A stretch of 64,000 nucleotides of DNA from contig NZ_FOCM01000001.1 of the NCBI RefSeq assembly GCF_900110115.1, positions 1 through 64,000 on the forward strand, in the 5' to 3' direction. Below, in pieces: positions 57,352 to 64,000 of the stretch (position 1 is the first letter of the stretch; every line of letters begins with the position of its first letter). Under the pieces are notes generated by a model. It had not been told where the DNA came from. It ran no database searches and worked only from the letters and a program-made list of their open reading frames with translations. The translations under genes were made by a program, and so were the position numbers. This DNA is from Palleronia pelagia (lineage in GTDB: Bacteria > Pseudomonadota > Alphaproteobacteria > Rhodobacterales > Rhodobacteraceae).

Positions 57352-59019
57352 ATGAGCGAAAACCGACTGATTTACCTGCCCCTCGGAGGGGCGGGCGAGA
57401 TCGGCATGAACTGTTACGTCTACGGCTACGGCACACCCGGCAAGGAGCGGCTGATCGTGGTCGACCTGGGCGTGACCTTCCCCGACATGGACACCACGCC
57501 GGGGGTTGACCTGATCTTCCCGGACGTGAGCTGGCTGGAAGAGCGCAAGGACCGCATCGACGGCATCTTCATCACCCACGCCCACGAGGACCACGTGGGC
57601 GCTGTCGGCCATCTCTGGGGCAAGCTGGATGCACCGGTCTATGCCCGGGCCTTCACCGCGCATCACGCGCGCCGCAAGATGGAAGAGCAGGGTCACAACC
57701 CCGACAAGGTGCAGGTGATGGGCCCCTGGCCCGAGATGCGCCAGATCGGCGATTTCAATATCGGCTTCCTGCCGGTCAGCCACTCGATCCCCGAAAGCTC
57801 GGCCATGGTAATCGAGACGCCGGACGGGCGGGTCATCCATACCGGCGACTTCAAGATCGACTACGATCCCGGCGTGGGCGAGGCATTCGACCGCGACCTG
57901 TGGACCGAGGCGTCGAAGCCCGGCGTGAAAGCGCTGGTCTGCGATTCGACCAACGTCTTCTCGGGCCACGAGGGGCGGAGCGAATCCTCGCTTGCGCCCG
58001 AGATCACGCGGCTCGTGGCCGAACAGCCCGGCATGGTGGTGGCCACAACGTTCGCGTCGAACGTGGCGCGGGTGAAGACGCTGGCCGAGGCCGGCATTGC
58101 CGCCGGACGCTCGGTCTGCCTGCTGGGCCGGGCCATGCGCCGCATGATCGAGGCCTCGGTCGAGACCGGCGTGCTGTCCGATTTCCCGTCGACCATCCCG
58201 CCCGAGGACGCGCGCGAGGTGCCGCGCGGCAACCTCATGCTGATCGTGACCGGCAGCCAAGGCGAACGCCGCGCGGCGTCGGCGCAGCTGGCGCGCGGGA
58301 AATACATGGGGCTGACCATGGCCGAGGGCGACACGTTCCTCTTCAGCTCCAAGACCATCCCCGGCAACGAGCGGGGCGTGATCTCGATCATGAACCAGTT
58401 TTCCGAGCAGGGCGTCGACGTGGTCGACGACGATGGCGGCCGCTACCACGTGTCGGGCCACGCCAACCGGCCCGACATCCTGGCCATGCACGAGCTCGTG
58501 CGCCCGCAGATGGTGGTGCCCATGCACGGTGAACACCGTCACCTGCGCGAGCACGTGAAGCTGGCCAAGGATAACGGCCGTGCGGGGGTGCTGGCGCCCA
58601 ACGGCACCTGCGTGTCGCTGTCGGGCAACAAGCCTGAGGTGGTCGAGTACGTGGAAACCGGCCGCGTTTACCTGGACGGCGCGGTTCAGGTCGGCGCGCT
58701 GGACGGCATCGTGCGTGACCGGATCCGCATGGCTCTGAACGGCCACGTGGTGGTGACCCTGATCATCGACGAGGACGACACGCCGCTGGGCGATCCCTGG
58801 GTCGAGCTCGTGGGCCTGCCCGAGACGGGACGCTCGGGGAGTTCCGTGGCCGAGATCATGGAGCAGGACCTGGGCCAGTTCATGCAACGCGCCGACGACC
58901 GCACGCTGATGGATGACGACAAGCTGGACGAACAGCTGCGCCGCGTGGCTCGCAATACCGCCAATGACGAGCTGGGACGCAAGCCCGAGGTCACCGTGGT
59001 GATCTCGCGCCTGAGCTGA
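57352..59019 (+). CDS. rnj: Ribonuclease J
   Basis: A 555-residue metallo-beta-lactamase/beta-CASP ribonuclease with 5' exonuclease and endonuclease activity on mRNA and rRNA. The zinc motif is THAHEDHVGA with later ligands in LPVSHSIPES and HTGDFKID; the beta-CASP domain includes CDSTNVFSGHEGRSE and VSGHANRPDI, and PMHGEHRHLREH closes the active site. The C-terminal domain follows. It ends the birA-coaX-rnj tail of the nuo run and is followed by the 59-bp repeat. Confidence 0.95.
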   Translation: MSENRLIYLPLGGAGEIGMNCYVYGYGTPGKERLIVVDLGVTFPDMDTTPGVDLIFPDVSWLEERKDRIDGIFITHAHEDHVGAVGHLWGKLDAPVYARAFTAHHARRKMEEQGHNPDKVQVMGPWPEMRQIGDFNIGFLPVSHSIPESSAMVIETPDGRVIHTGDFKIDYDPGVGEAFDRDLWTEASKPGVKALVCDSTNVFSGHEGRSESSLAPEITRLVAEQPGMVVATTFASNVARVKTLAEAGIAAGRSVCLLGRAMRRMIEASVETGVLSDFPSTIPPEDAREVPRGNLMLIVTGSQGERRAASAQLARGKYMGLTMAEGDTFLFSSKTIPGNERGVISIMNQFSEQGVDVVDDDGGRYHVSGHANRPDILAMHELVRPQMVVPMHGEHRHLREHVKLAKDNGRAGVLAPNGTCVSLSGNKPEVVEYVETGRVYLDGAVQVGALDGIVRDRIRMALNGHVVVTLIIDEDDTPLGDPWVELVGLPETGRSGSSVAEIMEQDLGQFMQRADDRTLMDDDKLDEQLRRVARNTANDELGRKPEVTVVISRLS

Positions 59020-59028
59020 GGCCGGGCA

Positions 59029-59087
59029 GGGGGCGCCGCCCCCGTCCGCTTCGCGGCCTCCCCGGAGGTATTTGTCGAAAGATGAAG
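59029..59087 (+). repeat. 59-bp intergenic repeat, copy 2
   Basis: Same length and order as the element at 1643-1701: palindrome GGGGGCGCCGCCCCC, GTCCGCTTCGCGGCC, then CCCCGGAGGTATTTGTCGAA and GATGAAG. It begins 9 bases after the rnj stop and lies before a gene on the opposite strand. The tail overlaps in pattern with the short 3'-end elements. Confidence 0.8.
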
Positions 59088-59115
59088 CCGGGGCGGGCCG
59101 CGCCCATCTGGCTTT

Positions 59116-59805
59116 TCAGTCGATCGGTTGCGGGGCCACGTCAGGCGTGGCCGTGCCCTCGGCCTCGTCGTCGTCGTCCCCTGAGCAGAGATAGACGGCG
59201 CCGCCGACGGCGACCAGGCTGACGGCCGCTGTACCGGCGAGCGCGGGGGCGGCCAAAGCTGCGGAGACCGCGCCGCTGGCGCTGCTGCCGACGCTGGACG
59301 CGATCGATGCGGCGCTGCCCGACAGGATTGCCGCGCCCGAGGCATGCAGGACGGCATTGGTGCGGCTCTGGCCTTCGGCGCGGCCCGCGGCGATATCGGT
59401 GGCGGTTCCGGCGATGCCCACCGCCGTGTCGCGCGCGGTGTTGACCCGTTCGCAGGCGGTGCGGGCGCAGCGGCCACGGTACGTACGTTCGCCCGGCACC
59501 AGCAGGAAGCCCATCAGGTCATCGGGCAACAGGCAATACCCGCTCAGATCATCTTCGGGAACCTCGCGGGCGAGGAACGCGATCAGCGTTTCGCTGTCGC
59601 AGGCGGGGGGACGGCCCCGCACCCGGTCGAGGCCCAGAGCGGCCCAGCCCGCCGCGCGTTCGCGCAGGCCCGGGTGCGGCGCGTCGAGCGCGTCACGGTC
59701 GATGGTGAGGGTCGTGGAGTTGACCTCGGCCCGGCAGAGATCCTCGGCCAGGGCAGGGGTGGCACAGACGACGGAGGCGAAGAGGAAGCAGGTAAAACGC
59801 CCCAT
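59116..59805 (-). CDS. Secreted protein of unknown function
   Basis: A 229-residue exported protein. Signal peptide 1-20 (MGRFTCFLFASVVCATPALA, mature start EDLCRAEV). The N-terminal part has several Cys (EDLCRAEV, ACDSET, GYCLLP, RGRCARTACERV) likely in disulphides; the next segment is rich in Gly, Ala and Ser (about 150-200, ending in a hydrophobic run TAAVSLVAVGGAVYLC); the tail is acidic (GDDDDEAEG). The Gly/Ala run could be a membrane-active hairpin. No family recognised. Starts upstream of 59805 would overlap the helicase gene. Confidence 0.7.
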   Translation of the reverse strand: MGRFTCFLFASVVCATPALAEDLCRAEVNSTTLTIDRDALDAPHPGLRERAAGWAALGLDRVRGRPPACDSETLIAFLAREVPEDDLSGYCLLPDDLMGFLLVPGERTYRGRCARTACERVNTARDTAVGIAGTATDIAAGRAEGQSRTNAVLHASGAAILSGSAASIASSVGSSASGAVSAALAAPALAGTAAVSLVAVGGAVYLCSGDDDDEAEGTATPDVAPQPID

Positions 59806-59815
59806 GGACCGTGAG

Positions 59816-61339
59816 CTAGCCCGCCAGACGCTCTTCGAAAGACTTCTCGATGAATGTCGGCAGATGATCGCCCATGCCCTTGACCGCATCGTCGCCCGAC
59901 GCGCCCTTGCCGCGTCCCCGGCCGCGACCACCGCGGCGGGATCCGCTTTCGGCCTCGGTCTTGGGCGTCTCGTCCTTGGGCGCTTCGGCCTTGGGGGCGT
60001 CGTCCTTCGGCGTCTCGGCTTTCGAAGGAGTCTCGTCGGCGGGTGCCTCGGACGCGGTTTCTTTCGCCGGGGCGGTGTCCGCTTTCGCCGGCGCGGTGTC
60101 TGCGTCGGACTTGCGGCGGCGCGAGCGGCTGCGCTTGGGCTTCTCGTCGGTCGCGGCCTCGGCCGTCGCCGGCTCGTTCGGCGCGTCGTTGCCCAGCGGG
60201 CTGTCGAGGCGCGGGATCTGTTTCTCGATCAGCCGCTCGACATCGTCGAGGTTCTTTTCGTCCTGGGGCACGCAGATCATGATCGCCTTGCCCTCGCGCC
60301 CCGCGCGGCCGGTCCGGCCGATGCGGTGGACGTAATCCTCGGCGTGGCTGGGCACGTCGAAGTTGAACACGTGGCTCACGGCGGGCACGTCGAGTCCCCG
60401 GGCGGCCACGTCCGACGCGACGAGGAAGCGCAGGTCGCCCGCGCGGAAGCCGTCGAGCGTGCGGGTGCGCTGCGACTGGTCCAGGTCGCCATGGATGGGC
60501 GCCGCGTCGTAGCCGTATTTCTTGAGGCTCTTGGCCACCACGTCCACGTCCATCTTGCGGTTGCAGAAGATGATCGCGTTCGAGCAGGCGTCGCCTTCCT
60601 TGTCGATCAGCGTGCGCAGCAGCTTGCGCTTCTCGCTGGGCTGGCGATCCTTGCGCGAGCCCTTGAACATCACCACGCCCTGTTCGATCGTCTCGGACGC
60701 GGTGGCCTGGCGGGCGACCTCGACGCGTTCGGGGTTCGACAGGAAGGTGTTGGTGATCCGCTCGATCTCGGGCGCCATGGTGGCCGAGAAGAACAGCGTC
60801 TGCCGGGTGAAGGGGACCAGGCTGAAGATCCGCTCGATATCGGGGATGAACCCCATGTCGAGCATCCGGTCGGCCTCGTCCACCACCATGATCTTGACGT
60901 CGGTGAGCAGGAGCTTGCCCCGCTCGAAATGGTCGAGCAGGCGGCCCGGCGTCGCGATGAGCACATCGACGCCCTTGTCGATCAGCACGTCCTGTTCCTT
61001 GAACGAGACACCGCCGATCAGCAGCGCCTTGGTCAGGCGCACGTGCTTGGCGTAGGTGTCGAAGTTCTCGGCCACCTGGGCGGCCAGTTCGCGGGTCGGT
61101 GCCAGCACCAGGCTGCGCGGCATGCGCGCCTTGGCGCGGCCGCGGGCGAGCTGGGTGATCATCGGCAGGGTGAAGGACGCGGTCTTGCCGGTGCCGGTCT
61201 GGGCGATGCCCAGCACGTCGCGTCCCTCCAGCGCGGCGGGAATCGCCCCGGCCTGGATGGGGGTCGGCGTGGTGTAGCCGGCTTCTTCGATGGCTTTCTG
61301 GACCTTGGGGCCCAGCTTCAGGTCGCTGAATTTCGTCAT
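59816..61339 (-). CDS. DEAD-box ATP-dependent RNA helicase
   Basis: A 507-residue RhlE-type RNA helicase. All motifs are seen: Q motif and GYTTPTPIQ, Walker A AQTGTGKT, PTRELAAQ, VVDEADRMLD, SAT, and the C-lobe HRIGRTGRAGREG. After about residue 385 comes a low-complexity tail: basic RSRSRRR, repeated Pro-Lys-Ala-Glu-type units (PKAEAPKDETPKTEA), then RGGRGRGRGKG, which should bind RNA, and a closing GMGDHLPTFI. Such helicases unwind rRNA or cold-stalled mRNA. The gene is 10 bases before the secreted protein gene on the same strand. Confidence 0.92.
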   Translation of the reverse strand: MTKFSDLKLGPKVQKAIEEAGYTTPTPIQAGAIPAALEGRDVLGIAQTGTGKTASFTLPMITQLARGRAKARMPRSLVLAPTRELAAQVAENFDTYAKHVRLTKALLIGGVSFKEQDVLIDKGVDVLIATPGRLLDHFERGKLLLTDVKIMVVDEADRMLDMGFIPDIERIFSLVPFTRQTLFFSATMAPEIERITNTFLSNPERVEVARQATASETIEQGVVMFKGSRKDRQPSEKRKLLRTLIDKEGDACSNAIIFCNRKMDVDVVAKSLKKYGYDAAPIHGDLDQSQRTRTLDGFRAGDLRFLVASDVAARGLDVPAVSHVFNFDVPSHAEDYVHRIGRTGRAGREGKAIMICVPQDEKNLDDVERLIEKQIPRLDSPLGNDAPNEPATAEAATDEKPKRSRSRRRKSDADTAPAKADTAPAKETASEAPADETPSKAETPKDDAPKAEAPKDETPKTEAESGSRRGGRGRGRGKGASGDDAVKGMGDHLPTFIEKSFEERLAG

Positions 61340-61355
61340 GTGTGTCCGAACGTCG

Positions 61356-61405
61356 AGGCGGCCCGTGCCGCCTTTGCATGTTGGGACGATGAAAAACGGC
61401 CGTCC
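61356..61405 (-). promoter_or_regulatory. Two hairpins in the leader of the DEAD-box helicase gene
   Basis: AGGCGGC (61356-61362) pairs with GCCGCCT (61367-61373) around a 4-base loop, 17 bases upstream of the helicase ATG. Next to it GGGACG (near 61382) pairs with CGTCCC (near 61405). Such structures near a helicase start could control its own translation. Inferred from sequence only. Confidence 0.4.
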
Positions 61406-61498
61406 CGTCGAATAGGCGCACGCGCATCGCCGCCCGGCGCCTGACTACTGGCTTGACGGCCCGTCGTCAATCGGCGGGTGGTTTCCCGCGCCCGGCCG

Positions 61499-62095
61499 TC
61501 AGAGCGCCGCCACAATCGCCCAGCCCACCGGGGCGAGCGTCGCGAAGCCCAGAAGCAGGATCGCGCCGTTGCCCATGGTCAGGCCCAGCCCGAACAGGAA
61601 GCAGGGCACCGCCAGCATGGCGGGCAGCCCCGGCACGAAGCCAACCAGCACCATGATCACGCCGCCCAACGCCGTGGCCGTGCCGACGGCCGCCAGGACG
61701 ACCCGTGCCCGGGCCAGCCCCCGCAGCCGGCCGGACAGGGTGTCGTCGATCCAGTTGGCCACGGGGGACGCCTTGTTCACCGCGCTCGACAGGGCGGATT
61801 TCGGGATCTCGCGCCGTCCCAGCATATCCGGCACGCGCAAGCCGCGCCGGCCGCGCAGTAGCTGCACGCCCAGGATCACCAGCGTCGCGCCCACCAGGGC
61901 CGGAACGCCCGGCACCATTCCCACCGGCAGAAGCAGGAATGCGCTGATCGTCAGGAGGAGCGGGCCGAATCCCCGCGCCTGCAGGGTTTCGAGCAGCACG
62001 TCGAACCGCACGCCGCCGTCGCCGTCCGACAACTCGCCCAGCCGGGCGAGCAGGGACTGCACTCGGTGGTTTTCGCCCGGCTCGGATTCGGTCAT
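61499..62095 (-). CDS. ExoD-family membrane protein
   Basis: A 198-residue protein. An acidic N-terminal region is followed by membrane helices starting at FGPLLLTISAFLLLPVGMVPGVPALVGA, a middle segment VPDMLGRREIPKSAL, and further hydrophobic helices to the end (GGVIMVLVGFVPGLPAML). This is the ExoD pattern, first linked to exopolysaccharide synthesis in rhizobia, though most homologues are uncharacterised. It lies between prfC and the helicase, same strand. Confidence 0.86.
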   Translation of the reverse strand: MTESEPGENHRVQSLLARLGELSDGDGGVRFDVLLETLQARGFGPLLLTISAFLLLPVGMVPGVPALVGATLVILGVQLLRGRRGLRVPDMLGRREIPKSALSSAVNKASPVANWIDDTLSGRLRGLARARVVLAAVGTATALGGVIMVLVGFVPGLPAMLAVPCFLFGLGLTMGNGAILLLGFATLAPVGWAIVAAL

Positions 62096-62135
62096 GTGGC
62101 AAAAACGCGCAGGCGCCCCGGCGCGTTCCGATTGC

Positions 62136-63743
62136 CTAGACCATCATCTCTTTTGTCGCGGTCAGGTTGATGTCGGGATAGTCCCGCGCCACACGGTCGA
62201 TGTCCCATTGCAGGCGCGTTAGGTAGACGAGGTCGCCGTCATTGTCGTGGGCGATGTGCTGCTTGTTGGCCTGCACGAATTTGTCCACCGCCGCGTCCGT
62301 GCCCGACACCCAGCGGGCCGAGGTGAACTGCGAGCCCTCGAAGCGGACGGGCAGGCCGTATTCCAGCTCGATCCGGCTGGCCAGGACCTCGAACTGGAGC
62401 GCGCCGACCACGCCCACGATGAACCCCGCGCCCATCATCGGCTTGAACACCTTGGCGGCGCCTTCCTCGGCGAACTGGCTCAGGGCCTTGTCCAGGTGCT
62501 TGGCCTTCATCGGGTCGCCCGCGCGGCAGTTCTGCAGAAGCTCGGGCGCGAACGAGGGGATGCCGCTGACGCGCAGCGCCTCGCCTTCGGTCAGCGTGTC
62601 GCCGATGCGCAGCTGCCCGTGGTTCGGGATGCCCATGATGTCGCCGGCCCAGGCCTCTTCGGCCAGCTCACGGTCGGAGGCCAGGAACAGCACGGGGTTC
62701 GAGATCGCCATGGGCTTCTTCGAGCGCACATGGGTCAGCTTCATGCCGCGCTTGAAATGCCCCGACGCCATGCGGACGAAGGCCACGCGGTCGCGGTGCT
62801 TGGGGTCCATGTTGGCCTGCACCTTGAAGACGAAGCCGGTGACCTTGTCCTCGTCGGGGCTGATCTGGCGCGGCTCGGCCTTCTGCGGCTGGGGCTGGGG
62901 GCCGAAATCGCCGATCCCGGTCATCAGCTCCTTCACGCCGAAGCTGTTGATGGCGCTGCCGAACCAGATCGGCGTGAGCGTCCCGTCCAGAAGCGCCTGC
63001 TGGTCGAAGGCCGGAAGCAGCTCGCGCGCCATCTCGACCTCTTCGCGCAGCTGTTCCAGCAGGGCGGGGGGCACGTGATCGGCCATCTTCGGGTCGTCGA
63101 GGCCCTGCAGCCGGATGGTCTCGGCTACCTTGTTGCGGTCGGCCCGGTCCATGAGTTCCAGCCGGTCGTTCAGGATGTCGTAGCAGCCCAGGAAATCGCG
63201 GCCCTGGCCGATGGGCCAGCTGGCCGGCGTCACGTCGATGGCCAGGTTTTCCTGGATCTCGTCGATGATCTCGAACGTGTCGCGCGCCTCGCGGTCCATC
63301 TTGTTGCAGAAGGTCAGGATCGGCAGGTCGCGCAGGCGGCAGACCTCGAACAGCTTCTGGGTCTGGCTCTCCACGCCCTTGGCGCCGTCGATCACCATCA
63401 CCGCCGCGTCCACCGCGGTGAGCGTGCGATAGGTGTCTTCCGAGAAGTCGCTGTGGCCGGGCGTGTCCACCAGGTTGAAGCGGTAGGTGCCGAAATCGAA
63501 GGACATGGCCGAGGCCGAGACCGAGATGCCCCGGTCCTTTTCCATCTGCATGAAGTCCGAGCGCGTGCGCCGCGCCTCGCCCTTGGCGCGGACCTGTCCG
63601 GCCATCTGGATGGCGCCGCCATACAGCAGGAACTTCTCGGTCAGCGTGGTCTTGCCCGCGTCCGGGTGGCTGATGATGGCAAAGGTCCTGCGCCGCGCGA
63701 TCTCGGGCGGCAGGGGGGCGGCATTGTGCGAACGATCCAACAT
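62136..63743 (-). CDS. prfC: Peptide chain release factor 3
   Basis: A 535-residue translational GTPase that recycles RF1 and RF2 after peptide release. The P-loop is SHPDAGKTTLTE, switch II reads VDTPGHSDFSEDTYR, and the guanine motif is TFCNKMDREARD. RF3-specific features follow (SWPIGQGRDFLGCYDIL, MGAGFIVGVVGALQFEVLASR). I start at ATG 63743, giving MLDRSHNAAPLPPEIARRRT; an upstream Met at 63779 is in frame but unsupported. Divergent from the partial gene at 63830. Confidence 0.97.
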   Translation of the reverse strand: MLDRSHNAAPLPPEIARRRTFAIISHPDAGKTTLTEKFLLYGGAIQMAGQVRAKGEARRTRSDFMQMEKDRGISVSASAMSFDFGTYRFNLVDTPGHSDFSEDTYRTLTAVDAAVMVIDGAKGVESQTQKLFEVCRLRDLPILTFCNKMDREARDTFEIIDEIQENLAIDVTPASWPIGQGRDFLGCYDILNDRLELMDRADRNKVAETIRLQGLDDPKMADHVPPALLEQLREEVEMARELLPAFDQQALLDGTLTPIWFGSAINSFGVKELMTGIGDFGPQPQPQKAEPRQISPDEDKVTGFVFKVQANMDPKHRDRVAFVRMASGHFKRGMKLTHVRSKKPMAISNPVLFLASDRELAEEAWAGDIMGIPNHGQLRIGDTLTEGEALRVSGIPSFAPELLQNCRAGDPMKAKHLDKALSQFAEEGAAKVFKPMMGAGFIVGVVGALQFEVLASRIELEYGLPVRFEGSQFTSARWVSGTDAAVDKFVQANKQHIAHDNDGDLVYLTRLQWDIDRVARDYPDINLTATKEMMV

Positions 63744-63829
63744 GGGCTGCGATATAGGCCGCGCGGGATTGGCACGCAATCGGGCGCGTTTCGTGGTATG
63801 CTGAACCCACCTGACGGGGAGGTGGACTC

Positions 63830-64000
63830 ATGGAACTGATGGCAGTTGCGAAACAGCTGGTCGAGCGGGTGCGCGATGGCGACGGCACCCGGCTGCTGGA
63901 CGAGATCTACGACGAGGATGCGCGCTCGATCGAGGCCTGGAGCCCCGAGGGGCAGGACCGGGAGACGCGCGGGCTGGACGCGCTGCGCGGCAAGCATGCC
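63830..64000 (+). CDS. SnoaL/NTF2-like protein, N-terminal part (runs off the window)
   Basis: The first 57 residues of a gene cut by the window edge. ATG 63830 follows GGGGAGGTG. The fragment, with AKQLVERVRDGD, LLDEIYDEDARSIEAWS and DALRGKHA, has the helix-then-acidic pattern of SnoaL-like NTF2-fold proteins (a strand with Y-D-E-D-A-x-S and a closing GLDALRGK). Such proteins are small cone-shaped enzymes or binding proteins. The rest cannot be seen, so the function is open. Confidence 0.68.
   Translation, partial: MELMAVAKQLVERVRDGDGTRLLDEIYDEDARSIEAWSPEGQDRETRGLDALRGKHA

Noticed and set aside
63744-63829. Promoter between prfC and the SnoaL-like gene (TTGGCA and TATGCT)
   Set aside because: The spacer would be 22 bases, too long for a sigma-70 site.

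Overview
The window is a GC-rich, gene-dense piece of a bacterial chromosome. Its gene content and order point to a marine-type Rhodobacterales alphaproteobacterium (Rhodobacteraceae/Paracoccaceae). Reasons: the nuo cluster carries the DUF5337 and DUF5333 genes and an extended NuoE typical of that group, it ends in birA-coaX-rnj, and hisBHAFE, ivd-mcc and glmU-glmS sit in familiar neighbourhoods. I see no prophage, insertion sequence, CRISPR array or rRNA operon. The content is mostly core metabolism.

Layout. 0-7.4 kb: a tRNA-Tyr, an rRNA methyltransferase, a CoA-binding protein, and the histidine genes hisB, hisH, hisA, hisF, hisE on the minus strand. Five plus-strand genes, mostly small envelope genes, are wedged between the his genes. 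7.7-13.5 kb: a pyruvate dehydrogenase operon, aceE-aceF-lpdA, in which both E2 and E3 begin with a near-identical lipoyl domain. 13.7-22.3 kb: a phasin, a DUF3422 protein, a MATE exporter, a peptidase M20/amidotransferase pair, and on the minus strand moaA followed by one long frame that joins a Kdo transferase to a second glycosyltransferase. 22.4-28.5 kb: a lipoprotein, an acyl-CoA synthetase, glmU-glmS (UDP-GlcNAc supply) and a Gph-type phosphatase. 28.5-35.6 kb: leucine/isovalerate catabolism (ivd, mccB, mccA) with a nitronate monooxygenase between the two carboxylase genes and a GST after them.

35.7-59.0 kb: all fourteen genes of NADH:quinone oxidoreductase (complex I) in order A-B-C-D-E-F-G-H-I-J-K-L-M-N. 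nuoA is separated from nuoB by a terminator and an opposing membrane-protein gene. Seven non-structural genes lie inside the nuoB-nuoN run: a protein with a repeated Cys-pair module, a membrane protein sharing its C-terminal domain with NuoE, DUF5337, a four-EF-hand secreted protein, two lipoproteins and DUF5333. The run continues into birA, coaX and rnj. 59.1-64 kb: a secreted protein, a DEAD-box RNA helicase, an ExoD-family membrane protein, release factor 3 (all minus) and the start of a SnoaL/NTF2-like gene cut by the window edge.

The genes make a coherent central-metabolism set: pyruvate dehydrogenase and leucine breakdown produce acetyl-CoA and NADH, complex I oxidises NADH, and a phasin suggests polyhydroxyalkanoate storage. 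The most unusual points are the Kdo transferase-glycosyltransferase fusion, the accessory module inside nuo (shared helix-hairpin-helix-like domain, EF-hands, Cys-pair repeats), and two families of short repeated elements just after stop codons. I did not find a clear new defence or mobile system.
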